Shown piece after piece: positions 27,576-37,525 of a stretch of DNA of 64,000 nucleotides. This stretch comes from JBDTVS01 sp040007095 (GTDB lineage Bacteria; Acidobacteriota; Vicinamibacteria; Vicinamibacterales; CAVVIG01), in NCBI GenBank assembly GCA_040007095.1, contig JBDTVS010000058.1, forward strand, positions 1 through 64,000, given 5' to 3'. Position numbers and translations under genes: made by a program. A model generated the notes under the pieces. The model made no database searches, had not been told where the DNA came from, and saw only the letters and a list, made by a program, of their open reading frames with translations. Numbering within the stretch: the first letter of the stretch is position 1; each line of letters starts with the position of its first letter.

Positions 27576-30500
27576 CTAAAACGACTGGCCGAGTGAGAAG
27601 AACCATTGGACGCGTGATTCGCCCGGCTTCGGGCTGACGGGTGTCGCCACGTCCGCTCGGAGCAGCGCGAACGGGGTCTGCACCCGCAGGCCGAATCCGG
27701 CGCCAGCTCGCAGACTACCGAAGCCGAGATCGCCAATGGTTGGAAACGCGTTCCCGGCATCGAAGAAACCGACGCCCCGGAATCGCCACGCAATCGGGAA
27801 CCGCAGCTCCTGGTTGAGCACCAACAGCGCATTGCCGCCCGTGGGATCGCCGAACACGTCGACGGGTCCGAGCATATCGTCCTTGAATCCGCGCACGCTG
27901 TTGCCGCCCCCCGCGTAGAACCGCTCGCTGCGAATCAAATCCTGACCGTAACCGGCGCCGAGCCCCAGTCGCCCGGACGTGGCGAAGACCAGCCGGTGTC
28001 CCAGCGTTCGATAGTAGTTCTGCTGGAAGAAGTACTTGGCGAATCGCAGGTCGGAGCCAAGCGGGCCCGCGCCGTATTCGAACGTCGACGAGAGGAGCAC
28101 GCCCCGCGTCGCATCCCCCAAATCGTTCCGCGTGTCGACGAGCGCGGTCGCCGTCAGCCGTGCGATGTTCACGGTGAGATCGAACGCGAACGGGTCGTCC
28201 GGATTCGCATCAGGATCGAAGGAGTGGTTGCGCTGGAAGTTGTAGCTGTAGGCCAGTTGCAGTTTGCGGCCGGCGCGAAACCGCTGCTCCGCGGTGAACT
28301 CCGCCTTGTCGGTGATGAACGGCTGCGTGGTCTCGGCGCCGAACCGCTCGCGCGATCGCGCAAGAAAGAGATTCGACGTCAGCGGCAGACCAAAGAATGA
28401 CGGTGTGGAGAAGAACGCCCGAGCCGCTTCGAAATCTTTGGTATAGCGCAGCGCGAGACCGGTAGTGGCGGCCCGGCCGAGCACATTGCGGTAGGTCGCG
28501 TCGGCAGCCACGCCTGGCCGCAGATCCCGGGTTTCACTCGCCGGCTGCCGTTGATCGTCAACCTCGAAGCCGTAGCGAACGCGGAGCGGGGGCCATTCGT
28601 CCACGGTCACGCGTGCCTGCATTGGCTGTTCGACGACCGCCGGAGCGTCAACCGCCGGAGCATCCGCCGGAGCGTCAACCGCCGGGGCATTCGCCGGAGC
28701 ATCGACTGTTGGCGCGCCAGCCGCCGGCGCCGGTTCAAGCGGGACAGCCTGTATGTCGACCTGACGAAACACGCTGGTGTCGTACAACCGCTTGCGCGCC
28801 TGCGCCCACGCCAATCGATCGACAGGCTGGCCGACATCGAGCTTGAGCTCGCGGCTGACCAGCTCCGGGTCGGTCCGCCGCACGCCCTCGGTCGAGACGG
28901 ATCGCAGGACCTGGCGCGGCCCCTGGTCGATATTGACGGTCAGGGCCACGAGCCCCGTCGCACGAGTGGCCTGACTCGTCAAGGTGACGCGCACCGCATT
29001 GAACCCGTCGGCTCGATAGGCGCTGGTCAGCGCCTGCACCGCCGTGTCGGCGGTCGCGCGAGTCCAGGCCGCCCCCGGCTCGAGCCCAAACGCCTTCCGG
29101 TCGGCCTCCGGCGTGCGCGCGCGAGCGCCCGCGACAGCAACGCTTTCGAGGTGGAAGAGCGGGCCCTCGGCAATCGTGATCGGCAGTGTCGCCGCGGCGC
29201 CATCGATCTCGGGCGCACCAATCGTCACCGCCGCATCGAGATTCCCCTCGTTGCGATACATCGTCGTGATCGACCGCACCAGCGCCGCAGGATCGATCCA
29301 GGGCGAGGCGCCCGCGGCCGCCAACTCCTCGAGCCTGGCGCTGCTGACGCGCTCGTGGCCACTGAAGCGAAGGGTCTGGCGCGTAAAGCGGGGGCCAGGT
29401 TCGACGCGGACCACCAGATGTTTTTCGTCGCCCGCCTTCAGCTCGATCGCGGTCGTCGCCGTCGCGAGGAGATAGCGGTCGCGAATCATCGCCGCGCGCG
29501 CCGCGTTCCTGGCTTCGTCGAGCAGAAAGCCGTCGAAGACCGCCTGGGACCAGAGACGCTCCAGTTCGCGACGAAGACTCCGGTCGTTGGCGATGCCCGA
29601 GATATCGACGAGGGTCCGGGGACCCCGATCGATGTCGTAGGTCAGATCGACCGCTGCGGCGGCCGCGGCCTCCGAGCCGGAACGGTGCGCCGAAGCGCGC
29701 GCCTCGAAATAGCCGTCCCCACGGAGCCTGGCCTCGAGCCGATCGCGATCCTGCTGCCAACGGAAGAAGTCGAACGCCTTGCCTGCGGTCAGCCGCAACT
29801 GGCGCGTGAGCTCGTCCTCGGGAAGGCCGGGCGTGCCCGTGAACCGCACCGAGGCAATCCGCGCGACGGGGCGGGAAACCGGCGGCGGACCCGTTGTGGC
29901 GCCGCCGATCGTCACATCGTGACGGAAGTCGTAGATGCGACTCTCGTTGTCCACCGAGACGAAGCGAAGCTCGATGCTCGCCTTCGGCCGATAGCCGACG
30001 ATCCACGTGAGCTTGCCGCTGTCCTTGAGGCTTTGCGAGAACACCACCTCCACGTTTCGTGTGACCTGCTTGCCGAACGTGAGGCGTGAGGCCGGATCCG
30101 TCTCGCTCGCGACCAGCCCGGCGTCGAACCGGACGTCCTGGCCTCGTTCGATTCGCAGCGCATCGAGACCGAGCGCGCGGCCCGTGACGCCCAGCACTTC
30201 GCCGGAAAGATAGCCGATCACCTGATCGCTGCCGACCGCCAGTGCGCTGGCGTTCTCTTTCTGTCCGGTGACCAGCAGCGACACGATTTCGCCCTGACTG
30301 AGGGGCGGCTCGGAGGTGAGGGTCGTTTCAAGCGTTGCGGGGGTACCCTTCAGCGCCATCGTGACGTCAACGCCCGCAATTCGCGTCAAGGCGGTGAGCG
30401 TAAGGTCGGGCTCGATTCGCGTGGGGTTGGAAAAATCGACCACGCCCGCGCCGACGATCTGGTAGACGTTGCCGCCAAGAAAAATGCGGCCGCCTTCACG

Positions 30501-33500
30501 GACTTCGGCCCGGCCGAGCAAGGTTGGCGCCGTCAGCGTGCCCCCGATCCGCACGTCCGCCGCCAGCGCCATCTTGGCGTAGTTGTTGTCCACGACGATG
30601 TCCTCGGACGTGGTGAGGCGGATGTCGAGCGTCAGCATGTCGGCAGCCGACGGAGCATCGAGCTGAACGCCGGCGGGCGACAACTGCAACGCCTGCAGAA
30701 GGCCCGAAGCCAGCGAGATCGGCTCGCGATACGAACCGCCGAGCACGGACGCATCGCCCGAGAGCGAGAATGCGCCACGGTCCACGGCCAGGCTCAGTTC
30801 AAAATCCGCCTCGGTCTTGAGCGCTTCCGGGATCGCCAGCGCGAGACTGCGACCGCTAATCGCCAACCGCCCGCTCGTGAGCCGCAGACCCGCATGTTTC
30901 AGCGTGCCGGCGACCGAGACCGTCCCACCGTTGGCCTGGCCCTCGACGCCGGACACCTTGAGCTCGTCCCGGGACAACACGAGACTGCCGGTGAGGTCGG
31001 TAATCGCGAGACGGGGCGACGCGTTGCGCCATTCGACGGCTTGCAGATCGATGCGGCCGTCGAGCTGCGGATCAGCGATGGCGCCCGACGCGCGGGCGCT
31101 GACGACCGCTCGGCCTTGCGTGGCGACGCCGGGGAGAAACGCGCCAAGCGCGCGCAGATCGATGGTCCCATCGGCTGACACGTCCAGTGTGGGAGGGCCG
31201 TCGAACTGGCCGTCGAACTGGACGCCGCCGCTCAACGAAAACCGATTGCCGGCGCCGCCCCAGTTCCACTCGACAATCTCGGCACGCCCGTTCGCCACGT
31301 CGACTCGCGTGGGCTGCTGCTGCTCAAACGGCACGCCGGCCACTCCCAGCGCGACATGATCCAGGACGAGTTGTCCGTGGACGGACGACAGCACCGGGCG
31401 ATCCGCGTCGAGCGTCAAGGTGCCCGACACGAGGCCCGTTACCTGCGACAGTGTGTCAGCCGGCACGAACGGGGCCAGCACGGCCGGTGTGATCGAGTCG
31501 ATCCGCGCCCTCAAGCGTCCGACTGTTTGCTGTGCCGCTGGCGCGCCCGTGAGCCAGCCTGGAACCTGCGGCGCGACGAGCGCGATCGGCACGTCGCCGG
31601 TGGCCGAAACGGTGGCGCCCTGCCAGGCCGCATCGAGACGGGAGACGGAAACGACGCCGGCGTCGTATGCCGCGCGCAGGTTCAGCGACATCGCCTCTGA
31701 CCTACCGTCGATCACCACCCGGCCTTCGTCCAGGCTCGCGACGGCGCTGAGTGCGGGACGATCGAGCGAGCCCGGTGCGCGCACGTCGACATGCACGGGC
31801 CCGGCGAGCTGCACGCGACCGATCGAGCTCCCGGCTGGAAGAAAAGCCGACGCCACCTGCTCGAGATCGCGAGCGTCGCCATCGAGCGACACGGCGAGCG
31901 TGCCCGGCCGGTCGGCCCCGAGCTCTCCGGCGGCGTGCAGCTCACTGCCGCCAACGTTGAGGGTGAGTTCCGTGATACCGAGCGTCTTGCCGTCGTAGCT
32001 CGCCTGCCCGGGCCGCGTCGCACGCACGGGCACGTCGCCGACCGCCCCATCCAGGCGTTGAAGATCCAGGGTGGTGCGCAGGTGGGCGAGATCCTGTTGG
32101 CTGCCTTGCGCGTGCACCGTGAACGAAGCGGTGCCGGTCACGGGTGCATCCAAGGCGATGCGCATTCGCGATGCCAGGGACGCCAGGTCCGCGTCTTTCG
32201 TCTGGGTCTCAATCGCCAGGCTACCGCCGGCGTCAAGGCCCACGTTGGCAGTGCCGGTTGTAAAGAGATCGGCGAGATCGAAGCCGGCGTCCAGCCGATG
32301 ATCCTTCAGGGCGAGGCGCGCTGTGACGCGGCCCAGGTCGCGATCGAGGACGTGCGTTTCGTCGAGCGCCAACTCGCCGGTGCCCTCGGGATCCTCGATG
32401 GTGCCCCGCGCGCGCCACTCGCCGCTCAGCCTCGCGGTGATCGGCGCGAGGATCTCGTCAGGCCGGGCGCCAGGAACGGGAACGACCGTAAAATGGTCGG
32501 CCGACAAGAGCGCCGCGAGCTGGCCCGTGCGCAGGTCGTAGTCTCCGTTGCCTGTCAGAGTGCCACCGGCTTGCGTCAACCGCAGCGATTGAATGCGCGC
32601 CATCTGCGGGGTGAGCGTGAATGAGGCTTCGAGGCGATCGGCCGATTGTCCCGCGATCGACATCGCGTCGCCGACGAGCCGGCCATCCAGGGCGGGAACC
32701 TTTGCGGTGCCGGACACCGTGGCGGAGAGCGTGAGCCCGCCCGATGGCCGCAGAACCGCCGGGACAATGCCGTTCAACTGACCGAGCTCGGGCAGCTCGG
32801 CTTCGACCTGGCCGGCGATCGTCGGGTTCTCGATGCGGCCCGAGAGCGTCAGTTCGGCGCGGCCGCCGCCGCTCACGCTCGGCGGGGACGAAGTGGTGGC
32901 GAGACCGACATCGTGCAGCGTCTGCCAGATCTCGGGCCACGAGTCCGCAGTCGCGACGAGGTTCGCGTCGATCGTCGATGCGGACGTCGATGCGGACGTC
33001 GATGCGGACGTCGATACGGACGGCGACGCCGGTGTCAGCCGCCCGGCCGCGTACCCTTCGAGGTGCACCGCATCTTCGAGCCAGTGGTCGAACGAGGCTT
33101 GCCACTCTCCCTCGCTCAGCTCGGCGTTCGCCGTGCCGTTCACGCCAAGCACGCGTACGTCGCCGGAGTTCGATCGGGTCGTCGATCGGGTCGTAGCCTC
33201 GATTTCTCCCGAAAGTCCGTCGATCGTCCACGCGGTCCACGTCGCCGTGGCTTGGCCATCAAGCAGCGCGTTCACCTTCACCGGCGTCTTCGTATCGAGC
33301 GCCTTGAGGAGGCTGGTGACGTCCATGTCACGCCACTCGACGCGGGCTCGAGCCAGCTCCGTTCCCGGGGACGAAGAGGACAGCGAGACACGGCCACTCC
33401 CGGTCGCCGTGCCACCGAGCAAGCGAAGGTTGATGGATCCGAGCTCGACGGCGGTCCGGTCGATCTGTGCGGACGCGTCAGCGGCGACATTCGTCAAGCC

Positions 33501-34403
33501 CTGCCAAGCGAGGTCCTGCGATCCAACAGTCAGATCGGCGCGCGGTTCGTTGAGGCTGCCGGTGGCGTGTGCCTTGAAGGTCAGGTGACCGGATGGATTC
33601 GGGCCAGGCCCCAACCAGGCCGCGAGGCGGTTGAGATCCACGCTGCCGTTGGCGTCGATCGCCATCGGCAATCCCACGGAGAGCACGCCGACGGAACCTG
33701 CGGCCGTCACCGTGGCTTCGGGCGTGGACAGCTGCAACGAATCGGTCGACAGCGACGAACCGTTCCACCCGATTCGGGCAGTGAGCGCGAGCTCCGTCGT
33801 GCGGCCGCGAGCCCGAAGCGTGGCCGGACGACCGAGGGTCAGCGTGCCGGTCGCACCTCGCGCGGTCGGGAGCAAGTTGAGCGACAGGCGATCTGCCTCG
33901 CCACTCATCCCAAGCACTTCGTCCTGCCAGACGATGGACACGTTCGAGAGCGCCAGGGCACCAATCGGAAATGGCGAGGGACGCTCTGTGCCGCTCGCCG
34001 GCTTCGACTCGGGAAGGTTGGTCGAGCCATCCTGCCGCCGCAGAATGGCGATGCGGATACCGTCGCCGGACAGCGAGGAGACGCCCAGGCGGCCGCGAAG
34101 AATCGACCGCGGCAACGTCACGTCGAGCCGCGCGGCCTCGAGGAATGGATGCTGCGTATCCGTGGTCGCCGACGCCACCAACTGCTCGACGTGGACGCTC
34201 AGCGTCGCGAGGTTGTACGAGAGGGCGGCCGTCCGTATCGTGATCCCGCGCGCCAGCAATTGCGACGCCGCCCATTGACCGACGCGGGCCTGGACCCACG
34301 GAAGGTGCGCGCCCAGCACGATGGCTGCGAGGCACAGGCCCACTACGAGGCCTGCCAGGCCAACCCAGAGCGCGATTGATCGAAGCCTGTGGCGAGACGT
34401 CAT
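27576..34403 (-). CDS. TamB-Omp85 (TamA/BamA) fusion protein
   Basis: A single open frame of 2275 residues. An N-terminal membrane anchor (about 10-32) is followed by a very long beta-helical AsmA/TamB-like region (about 35-1490). This ends in the TamB signature region: DIVVDNNYAKMALAADVRIG, then GRIFLGGNVYQIVGAGVVDF and LTSEPPLSQGEIVSLLVTGQ. From about 1510 the chain turns into several POTRA-like repeats (RIASVRFTGTPGLPEDELTR). A Pro/Ala/Val/Asp repeat linker follows at about 1893-1921. The last 350 residues are an Omp85 barrel with the lid-loop motif GGGNSVRGF and a C-terminal Phe. TamA and TamB are normally separate proteins spanning the envelope together; here they form one chain. It probably inserts or transports outer-membrane components. 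No signal cleavage is expected. Confidence 0.9.
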   Translation of the reverse strand: MTSRHRLRSIALWVGLAGLVVGLCLAAIVLGAHLPWVQARVGQWAASQLLARGITIRTAALSYNLATLSVHVEQLVASATTDTQHPFLEAARLDVTLPRSILRGRLGVSSLSGDGIRIAILRRQDGSTNLPESKPASGTERPSPFPIGALALSNVSIVWQDEVLGMSGEADRLSLNLLPTARGATGTLTLGRPATLRARGRTTELALTARIGWNGSSLSTDSLQLSTPEATVTAAGSVGVLSVGLPMAIDANGSVDLNRLAAWLGPGPNPSGHLTFKAHATGSLNEPRADLTVGSQDLAWQGLTNVAADASAQIDRTAVELGSINLRLLGGTATGSGRVSLSSSSPGTELARARVEWRDMDVTSLLKALDTKTPVKVNALLDGQATATWTAWTIDGLSGEIEATTRSTTRSNSGDVRVLGVNGTANAELSEGEWQASFDHWLEDAVHLEGYAAGRLTPASPSVSTSASTSASTSASTIDANLVATADSWPEIWQTLHDVGLATTSSPPSVSGGGRAELTLSGRIENPTIAGQVEAELPELGQLNGIVPAVLRPSGGLTLSATVSGTAKVPALDGRLVGDAMSIAGQSADRLEASFTLTPQMARIQSLRLTQAGGTLTGNGDYDLRTGQLAALLSADHFTVVPVPGARPDEILAPITARLSGEWRARGTIEDPEGTGELALDETHVLDRDLGRVTARLALKDHRLDAGFDLADLFTTGTANVGLDAGGSLAIETQTKDADLASLASRMRIALDAPVTGTASFTVHAQGSQQDLAHLRTTLDLQRLDGAVGDVPVRATRPGQASYDGKTLGITELTLNVGGSELHAAGELGADRPGTLAVSLDGDARDLEQVASAFLPAGSSIGRVQLAGPVHVDVRAPGSLDRPALSAVASLDEGRVVIDGRSEAMSLNLRAAYDAGVVSVSRLDAAWQGATVSATGDVPIALVAPQVPGWLTGAPAAQQTVGRLRARIDSITPAVLAPFVPADTLSQVTGLVSGTLTLDADRPVLSSVHGQLVLDHVALGVAGVPFEQQQPTRVDVANGRAEIVEWNWGGAGNRFSLSGGVQFDGQFDGPPTLDVSADGTIDLRALGAFLPGVATQGRAVVSARASGAIADPQLDGRIDLQAVEWRNASPRLAITDLTGSLVLSRDELKVSGVEGQANGGTVSVAGTLKHAGLRLTSGRLAISGRSLALAIPEALKTEADFELSLAVDRGAFSLSGDASVLGGSYREPISLASGLLQALQLSPAGVQLDAPSAADMLTLDIRLTTSEDIVVDNNYAKMALAADVRIGGTLTAPTLLGRAEVREGGRIFLGGNVYQIVGAGVVDFSNPTRIEPDLTLTALTRIAGVDVTMALKGTPATLETTLTSEPPLSQGEIVSLLVTGQKENASALAVGSDQVIGYLSGEVLGVTGRALGLDALRIERGQDVRFDAGLVASETDPASRLTFGKQVTRNVEVVFSQSLKDSGKLTWIVGYRPKASIELRFVSVDNESRIYDFRHDVTIGGATTGPPPVSRPVARIASVRFTGTPGLPEDELTRQLRLTAGKAFDFFRWQQDRDRLEARLRGDGYFEARASAHRSGSEAAAAAAVDLTYDIDRGPRTLVDISGIANDRSLRRELERLWSQAVFDGFLLDEARNAARAAMIRDRYLLATATTAIELKAGDEKHLVVRVEPGPRFTRQTLRFSGHERVSSARLEELAAAGASPWIDPAALVRSITTMYRNEGNLDAAVTIGAPEIDGAAATLPITIAEGPLFHLESVAVAGARARTPEADRKAFGLEPGAAWTRATADTAVQALTSAYRADGFNAVRVTLTSQATRATGLVALTVNIDQGPRQVLRSVSTEGVRRTDPELVSRELKLDVGQPVDRLAWAQARKRLYDTSVFRQVDIQAVPLEPAPAAGAPTVDAPANAPAVDAPADAPAVDAPAVVEQPMQARVTVDEWPPLRVRYGFEVDDQRQPASETRDLRPGVAADATYRNVLGRAATTGLALRYTKDFEAARAFFSTPSFFGLPLTSNLFLARSRERFGAETTQPFITDKAEFTAEQRFRAGRKLQLAYSYNFQRNHSFDPDANPDDPFAFDLTVNIARLTATALVDTRNDLGDATRGVLLSSTFEYGAGPLGSDLRFAKYFFQQNYYRTLGHRLVFATSGRLGLGAGYGQDLIRSERFYAGGGNSVRGFKDDMLGPVDVFGDPTGGNALLVLNQELRFPIAWRFRGVGFFDAGNAFPTIGDLGFGSLRAGAGFGLRVQTPFALLRADVATPVSPKPGESRVQWFFSLGQSF

Positions 34404-35032
34404 CGATAGCTGCGCTCATCCGATCCTACCCGCGTTCCTTCAGTGGGCCGCCTGGTGATTGTGAGGGGCAGAATGTAACCACGGAAACACGAAGACTCGG
34501 AAACAGCGTGCGCTGTCTTGCTGGACGTAGGTCCGGCGCAGCGTATCGATGCCGTTCGGAAATTCCACTACGGTTTTCGGCCTGAAACCAGGCCGCTCTG
34601 CGAACAGCTCGACGCCGGGGCCCCCGGCGCGGCAGCCGCGCTGGGGTGGGGCGCCGCGGGAACCCGCCGCTTCAGGACTTGTCGGTGGTATGCGGCAGGT
34701 CCGCGACCTGCCGCGGATCCTGGCCTTGCGCGGCGGTTTCCCGTCTGTCGCGCGAGACGCGGCGCTCGCACCGTTCGCTTCGCGGCCTGCTTTCAGGCCG
34801 TCTCGAGAGACCGCGAATTTCCGAGAATCGAGTCGTCATGCGCCGGGGCGCACCCCCCATAGCGTGAAAACGTGATCGCACACGAACGGAGTAGTGTCCG
34901 GCTTCAGCCGGACCCGGACGTTTGCACCGTCATTTTCTGAACAGCCACACCGAATGCACCGAGGTAGAAATTTGGATTTTCCGGTGTTCTCGGTGATCTC
35001 CGTGGTTGACCTTGAAACTTGTCGGGGTCAGG
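34404..35032. other. intergenic region with a complete inverted-repeat element
   Basis: There is no supported gene in this 629-bp stretch. It contains short copies of the AACCACGGAAACACGAAG-type motif (34477-34500 and, inverted, about 34993-35014) and the complete element at 34549-34830. The remainder shows nothing I recognise. Confidence 0.6.
34549..34830. repeat. inverted-repeat element, complete copy 1
   Basis: The left arm reads ATGCCGTTCGGAAATTCCAC, then CGGCCTGAAACCAGGCCGC and GCGAAC. The right arm carries GTTCGCTTCGCGGCCTGC then TTTCAGGCCG and GCGAATTTCCGAG, its near-exact reverse complement. A central hairpin GCGGCAGGTC-CGC-GACCTGCCGC sits at 34692-34714. No transposase is encoded. 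The element resembles a non-autonomous mobile or structured intergenic repeat. Confidence 0.78.
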
Positions 35033-35401
35033 TCACTGATGGCGAGACGAGTCGGCCACGAGCATCGACAGGACGGTGCTGACGAAGCTCACGACCAGCG
35101 CGCCCCAGAAAGCGGCCCAGAAACCGCTGACGTGGAAGCCCAACCCGAGGCCTTCCGACAGCGAGCTGGTCAGCCACAGCATCAGGCCGTTGACGACCAG
35201 CGCGAAGATGCCGAGCGTGAGGATGATGAGCGGAAACGTCAACACCTTCGCGACGGGCCTGATGAAGGCATTGACCACGCCGAAGACGGCCGCCACCCCA
35301 AGAAACGGAAGCCAACCGCCGGCAAACGTGACACCTGGCACCACGTTCGTCGCGACCCACAGCGCCGCGGCGTTCACGAGCAATCGAACCACAAATGGCA
35401 T
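35033..35401 (-). CDS. phage-holin-family 4 (PF04020-like) membrane protein
   Basis: A 122-residue protein with four hydrophobic segments: FVVRLLVNAAALWVATNVVP, FLGVAAVFGVVNAFIRPVAK, FPLIILTLGIFALVVNGLML and AAFWGALVVSFVSTVLSML. The sequence NAFIRPVAKVLTFPLIILTL is the hallmark of the widespread family annotated as phage holin 4 superfamily or DUF360. It occurs outside phages and its role in bacteria is unknown. An AAAGG ribosome binding site precedes the ATG. It stands alone. Confidence 0.85.
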   Translation of the reverse strand: MPFVVRLLVNAAALWVATNVVPGVTFAGGWLPFLGVAAVFGVVNAFIRPVAKVLTFPLIILTLGIFALVVNGLMLWLTSSLSEGLGLGFHVSGFWAAFWGALVVSFVSTVLSMLVADSSRHQ

Positions 35402-35551
35402 GATGTGCGCCTTTCACCGGCACGACCCGCCGGCACCATCCGTCCGCCCCGCGAAGCCAGCTTACCCGTTGGAACGCATTGCAGAACTGAAATCCTGTGA
35501 ACCACAAAGACACAAAGAACAGGTCTCATTTCGCAATTTGCTCTTAGCTGG

Positions 35552-36457
35552 TTACGGCCGCGGACGATCGAGCGCGGTCCGATCCCAGCCGGCCAGCGTC
35601 GCCGCCACGTCGTAGCTGCTGCCGACAAACGTCAGGATGGCCTGCTCGGGCGAGGCGGCGGTCCTGACGGCATCGTACGGCAGGATGAACTCGCCGAGCT
35701 CGCGGTGATAGTACGCGCCCTGCGGCCCAACCGATGCCTCTTTGAAGCCCGGCGGCTCCGGAACGGCGTACGAATAGAACACCGGCTCGGGAAGCGGCCC
35801 GCCCCCCGGCCAGAATCCGTGGCTGATGACCTCGTGCGAATACGCCTCGCGCATGAACGCGGGGCCTTCGCGCGGCGGCGCCGGCTTGCCGGAGAAACGT
35901 GTCACCGCCAGATCGAAGGCGCCCCAGAAGAAATGGACCGGGCTGCTCTTCCCCACAAACGCGCACTGCGAGAGGGTGAACACGCGCGCGACCTGCGAGA
36001 AAATCCGCCAGCAGCGGTTCGCGTACACCGGATCGTATGCCGCGTGGGTCCTGTCCTGGTCGAATCGGATCGGCGAGGCGACCTCTACCGGCACCGGCCA
36101 GATCTTCACCGGCAGGCCCATCGCGGAGAGCGTCGACATCACCGCGGCGTAGAAATCGGCGACCGTCTGCGGCCGTAGCGCCAGCATCCGCGACTCGCCA
36201 TCCGACGTCCGGATGACGAGCTGATGTGCGATGAAATCGAACTGGATGGTGAAGGAACGATGGCCGTGCGAAAGGGTCCGCGTGGACAACCCGGTGGGCG
36301 TGATTTGCAGCGCAATCGCCCAGGAATGATTGAGCGGCGGCGCCAGCGCGAGCGCCACCTTGCCGACCACCTGCGTCCACATGTGCACGGTCTCGCAGGT
36401 GTCCTGCCATGCCGCATAGGGCAGCGCCGGCCAGAGCTCTTCGGTCACACTCGTCAT
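35552..36457 (-). CDS. DUF5996 family protein
   Basis: A 301-residue soluble protein starting TEELWPALPYAAWQDTCETV then HMWTQVVGKVALALAPPLNH, the conserved opening of DUF5996. Other family stretches are FTIQFDFIAHQLVIRTSDG, AHAAYDPVYANRCWRIF-like YDPVYANRCWRIFSQVARVF, and SPVHFFWGAFDLAVTRFSG. The end carries AYYHRELGEFILPYDAVRTA. The function is unknown for the family. AAAGGACGA lies at ribosome-binding distance. It is not in an obvious operon. Confidence 0.85.
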   Translation of the reverse strand: MTSVTEELWPALPYAAWQDTCETVHMWTQVVGKVALALAPPLNHSWAIALQITPTGLSTRTLSHGHRSFTIQFDFIAHQLVIRTSDGESRMLALRPQTVADFYAAVMSTLSAMGLPVKIWPVPVEVASPIRFDQDRTHAAYDPVYANRCWRIFSQVARVFTLSQCAFVGKSSPVHFFWGAFDLAVTRFSGKPAPPREGPAFMREAYSHEVISHGFWPGGGPLPEPVFYSYAVPEPPGFKEASVGPQGAYYHRELGEFILPYDAVRTAASPEQAILTFVGSSYDVAATLAGWDRTALDRPRP

Positions 36458-36506
36458 TGGAATCGTCCTTTAGTCCTGCGCCCCGGTGTTTAGCCAGACG
36501 TTGGTC

Positions 36507-36746
36507 ATGCCTTTCGGAAATTCAAACGCGAGCATGACCGGAAAATGAGTCGCTCCGCGAACAGCTCGACGCCGCCGGAAACCGCTTCTCCGGGTCAGGT
36601 GTACAGAGGCGCAGCTCCGCGAGCTGCGCCGGACTCGGCCCTCCGTACGCGGTTTCCCGTCTGTCGCGCGAGGGCGCGGCGCTCGCAACGTTCGCTTCGC
36701 GACTCATTTTCCGGTCATTTCCTCGTGGAGCGAATTTCCGAGAGCG
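36507..36746. repeat. inverted-repeat element, complete copy 2
   Basis: The left arm carries TTCGGAAATTCAAACGCGAG, then ATGACCGGAAAATGAGTCGC. The right arm carries GCGACTCATTTTCCGGTCAT and GAATTTCCGAGAG, its reverse complement. The central hairpin GGCGCAGCTC-CGC-GAGCTGCGCC is at 36608-36630. The middle of both arms and the hairpin differ from copy 1 but stay complementary. Confidence 0.8.
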
Positions 36747-36870
36747 ATAAATCGTTGGCGGGGCCTACGTTACCACGCCACTTTTCGAATCGAAACACGA
36801 GGGAACATGCCATGATCACAGAAACGGGGCGTCCACATCGGCCCTTGTCTCGATTCACGACATGGTCTTC

Positions 36871-36970
36871 GTGAACTCAGAACTTTGAAGTAAGAATCCC
36901 CGAGCAATCTCGCGGTCGTTCTAAGTTCTGACTTTTGAATTTTCAGTTTGGCTGCGTTTTTCAGCAGCGG
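36871..36970 (+). repeat. AT-richer intergenic repeat with terminal hairpin, copy 2
   Basis: GTGAACTCAGAACTTTGAAG at the start and TTTTGAATTTTCAGTTTGGC then TGCGTTTTTCAGCAGCGG at the end align with the copy at 27475-27574. It ends just before the ribosome-binding region of the zinc-finger gene. Confidence 0.65.
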
Positions 36971-36985
36971 TAAAGGATCTCCCCC

Positions 36986-37255
36986 ATGGAAAGTGCACCA
37001 TGTCCTCATATCGCCTCGGTCGAAATCGTCAAACATCCCAAGAAACTGGAGTGCGTGGAGTGCGTCGCCATCGGCGCTGACTGGGTACATCTGCGCACCT
37101 GCCAGAGTTGCGGGGTGACGCTCTGCTGTGATTCGTCGCCGAACCGCCACGCCAGCAAGCACGCGCGCAGCAGCAAGCATCCAGTGATCGCGTCCGCCCA
37201 GCCGGGCGAACGCTGGCTGTACTGCTACCCGGACGACCAGATGGCCGACTATTAG
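36986..37255 (+). CDS. UBP-type zinc finger protein
   Basis: An 89-residue protein consisting of a single ZnF-UBP domain: CPHIASVEIVKHPKKLECVE, then CVAIGADWVHLRTCQSCGVT, LCCDSSPNRHASKHARSSKH and PVIASAQPGERWLYCYPDDQ. The Cys/His pattern (C..H, CxxC, CxxC, C, H...H) is complete. In eukaryotes this fold binds ubiquitin tails; the bacterial single-domain forms have no established role. It stands alone between repeats. Confidence 0.85.
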   Translation: MESAPCPHIASVEIVKHPKKLECVECVAIGADWVHLRTCQSCGVTLCCDSSPNRHASKHARSSKHPVIASAQPGERWLYCYPDDQMADY

Positions 37256-37525
37256 CGATTCTTCTAGTTCGTCGCGCGTTGGTCTTTCGTCGCCGCCCGA
37301 CGGACTACCGACATCTCCCCCACCTTCGCATTATCAAGCTAAACGTTGTCACGCAAAGACTTACTCGTCATGAAGACTGGGCAGTGATGGCAGTCTCCCG
37401 ACGGTATCCGCGTTGCTATTACCTGGGTGGACCGCAACGGCCGGTCCTGCGCGCGGCGCTGCCGGTCGCGGTGCGAGGGGCGGCCTCGCCGCGTCGGCCA
37501 TATATCCGGAGCCGTGGGAGAAGCC

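Larger units (their letters stand above)
36458..36985. other. intergenic region with two repeat families
   Basis: This 528-bp gap is almost filled by an inverted-repeat element (36507-36746) and an intergenic hairpin repeat (36871-36970). I see no gene. Short basic frames that cross the element on the minus strand (RRSSRSCAS-like) are by-products of the repeat and recur at its other copies. Confidence 0.6.

Noticed and set aside
36470..36707. Small basic open frames over the inverted-repeat element
   Set aside because: Similar frames recur at each copy of the repeat with shifted ends and are explained by the repeat, not by a gene.
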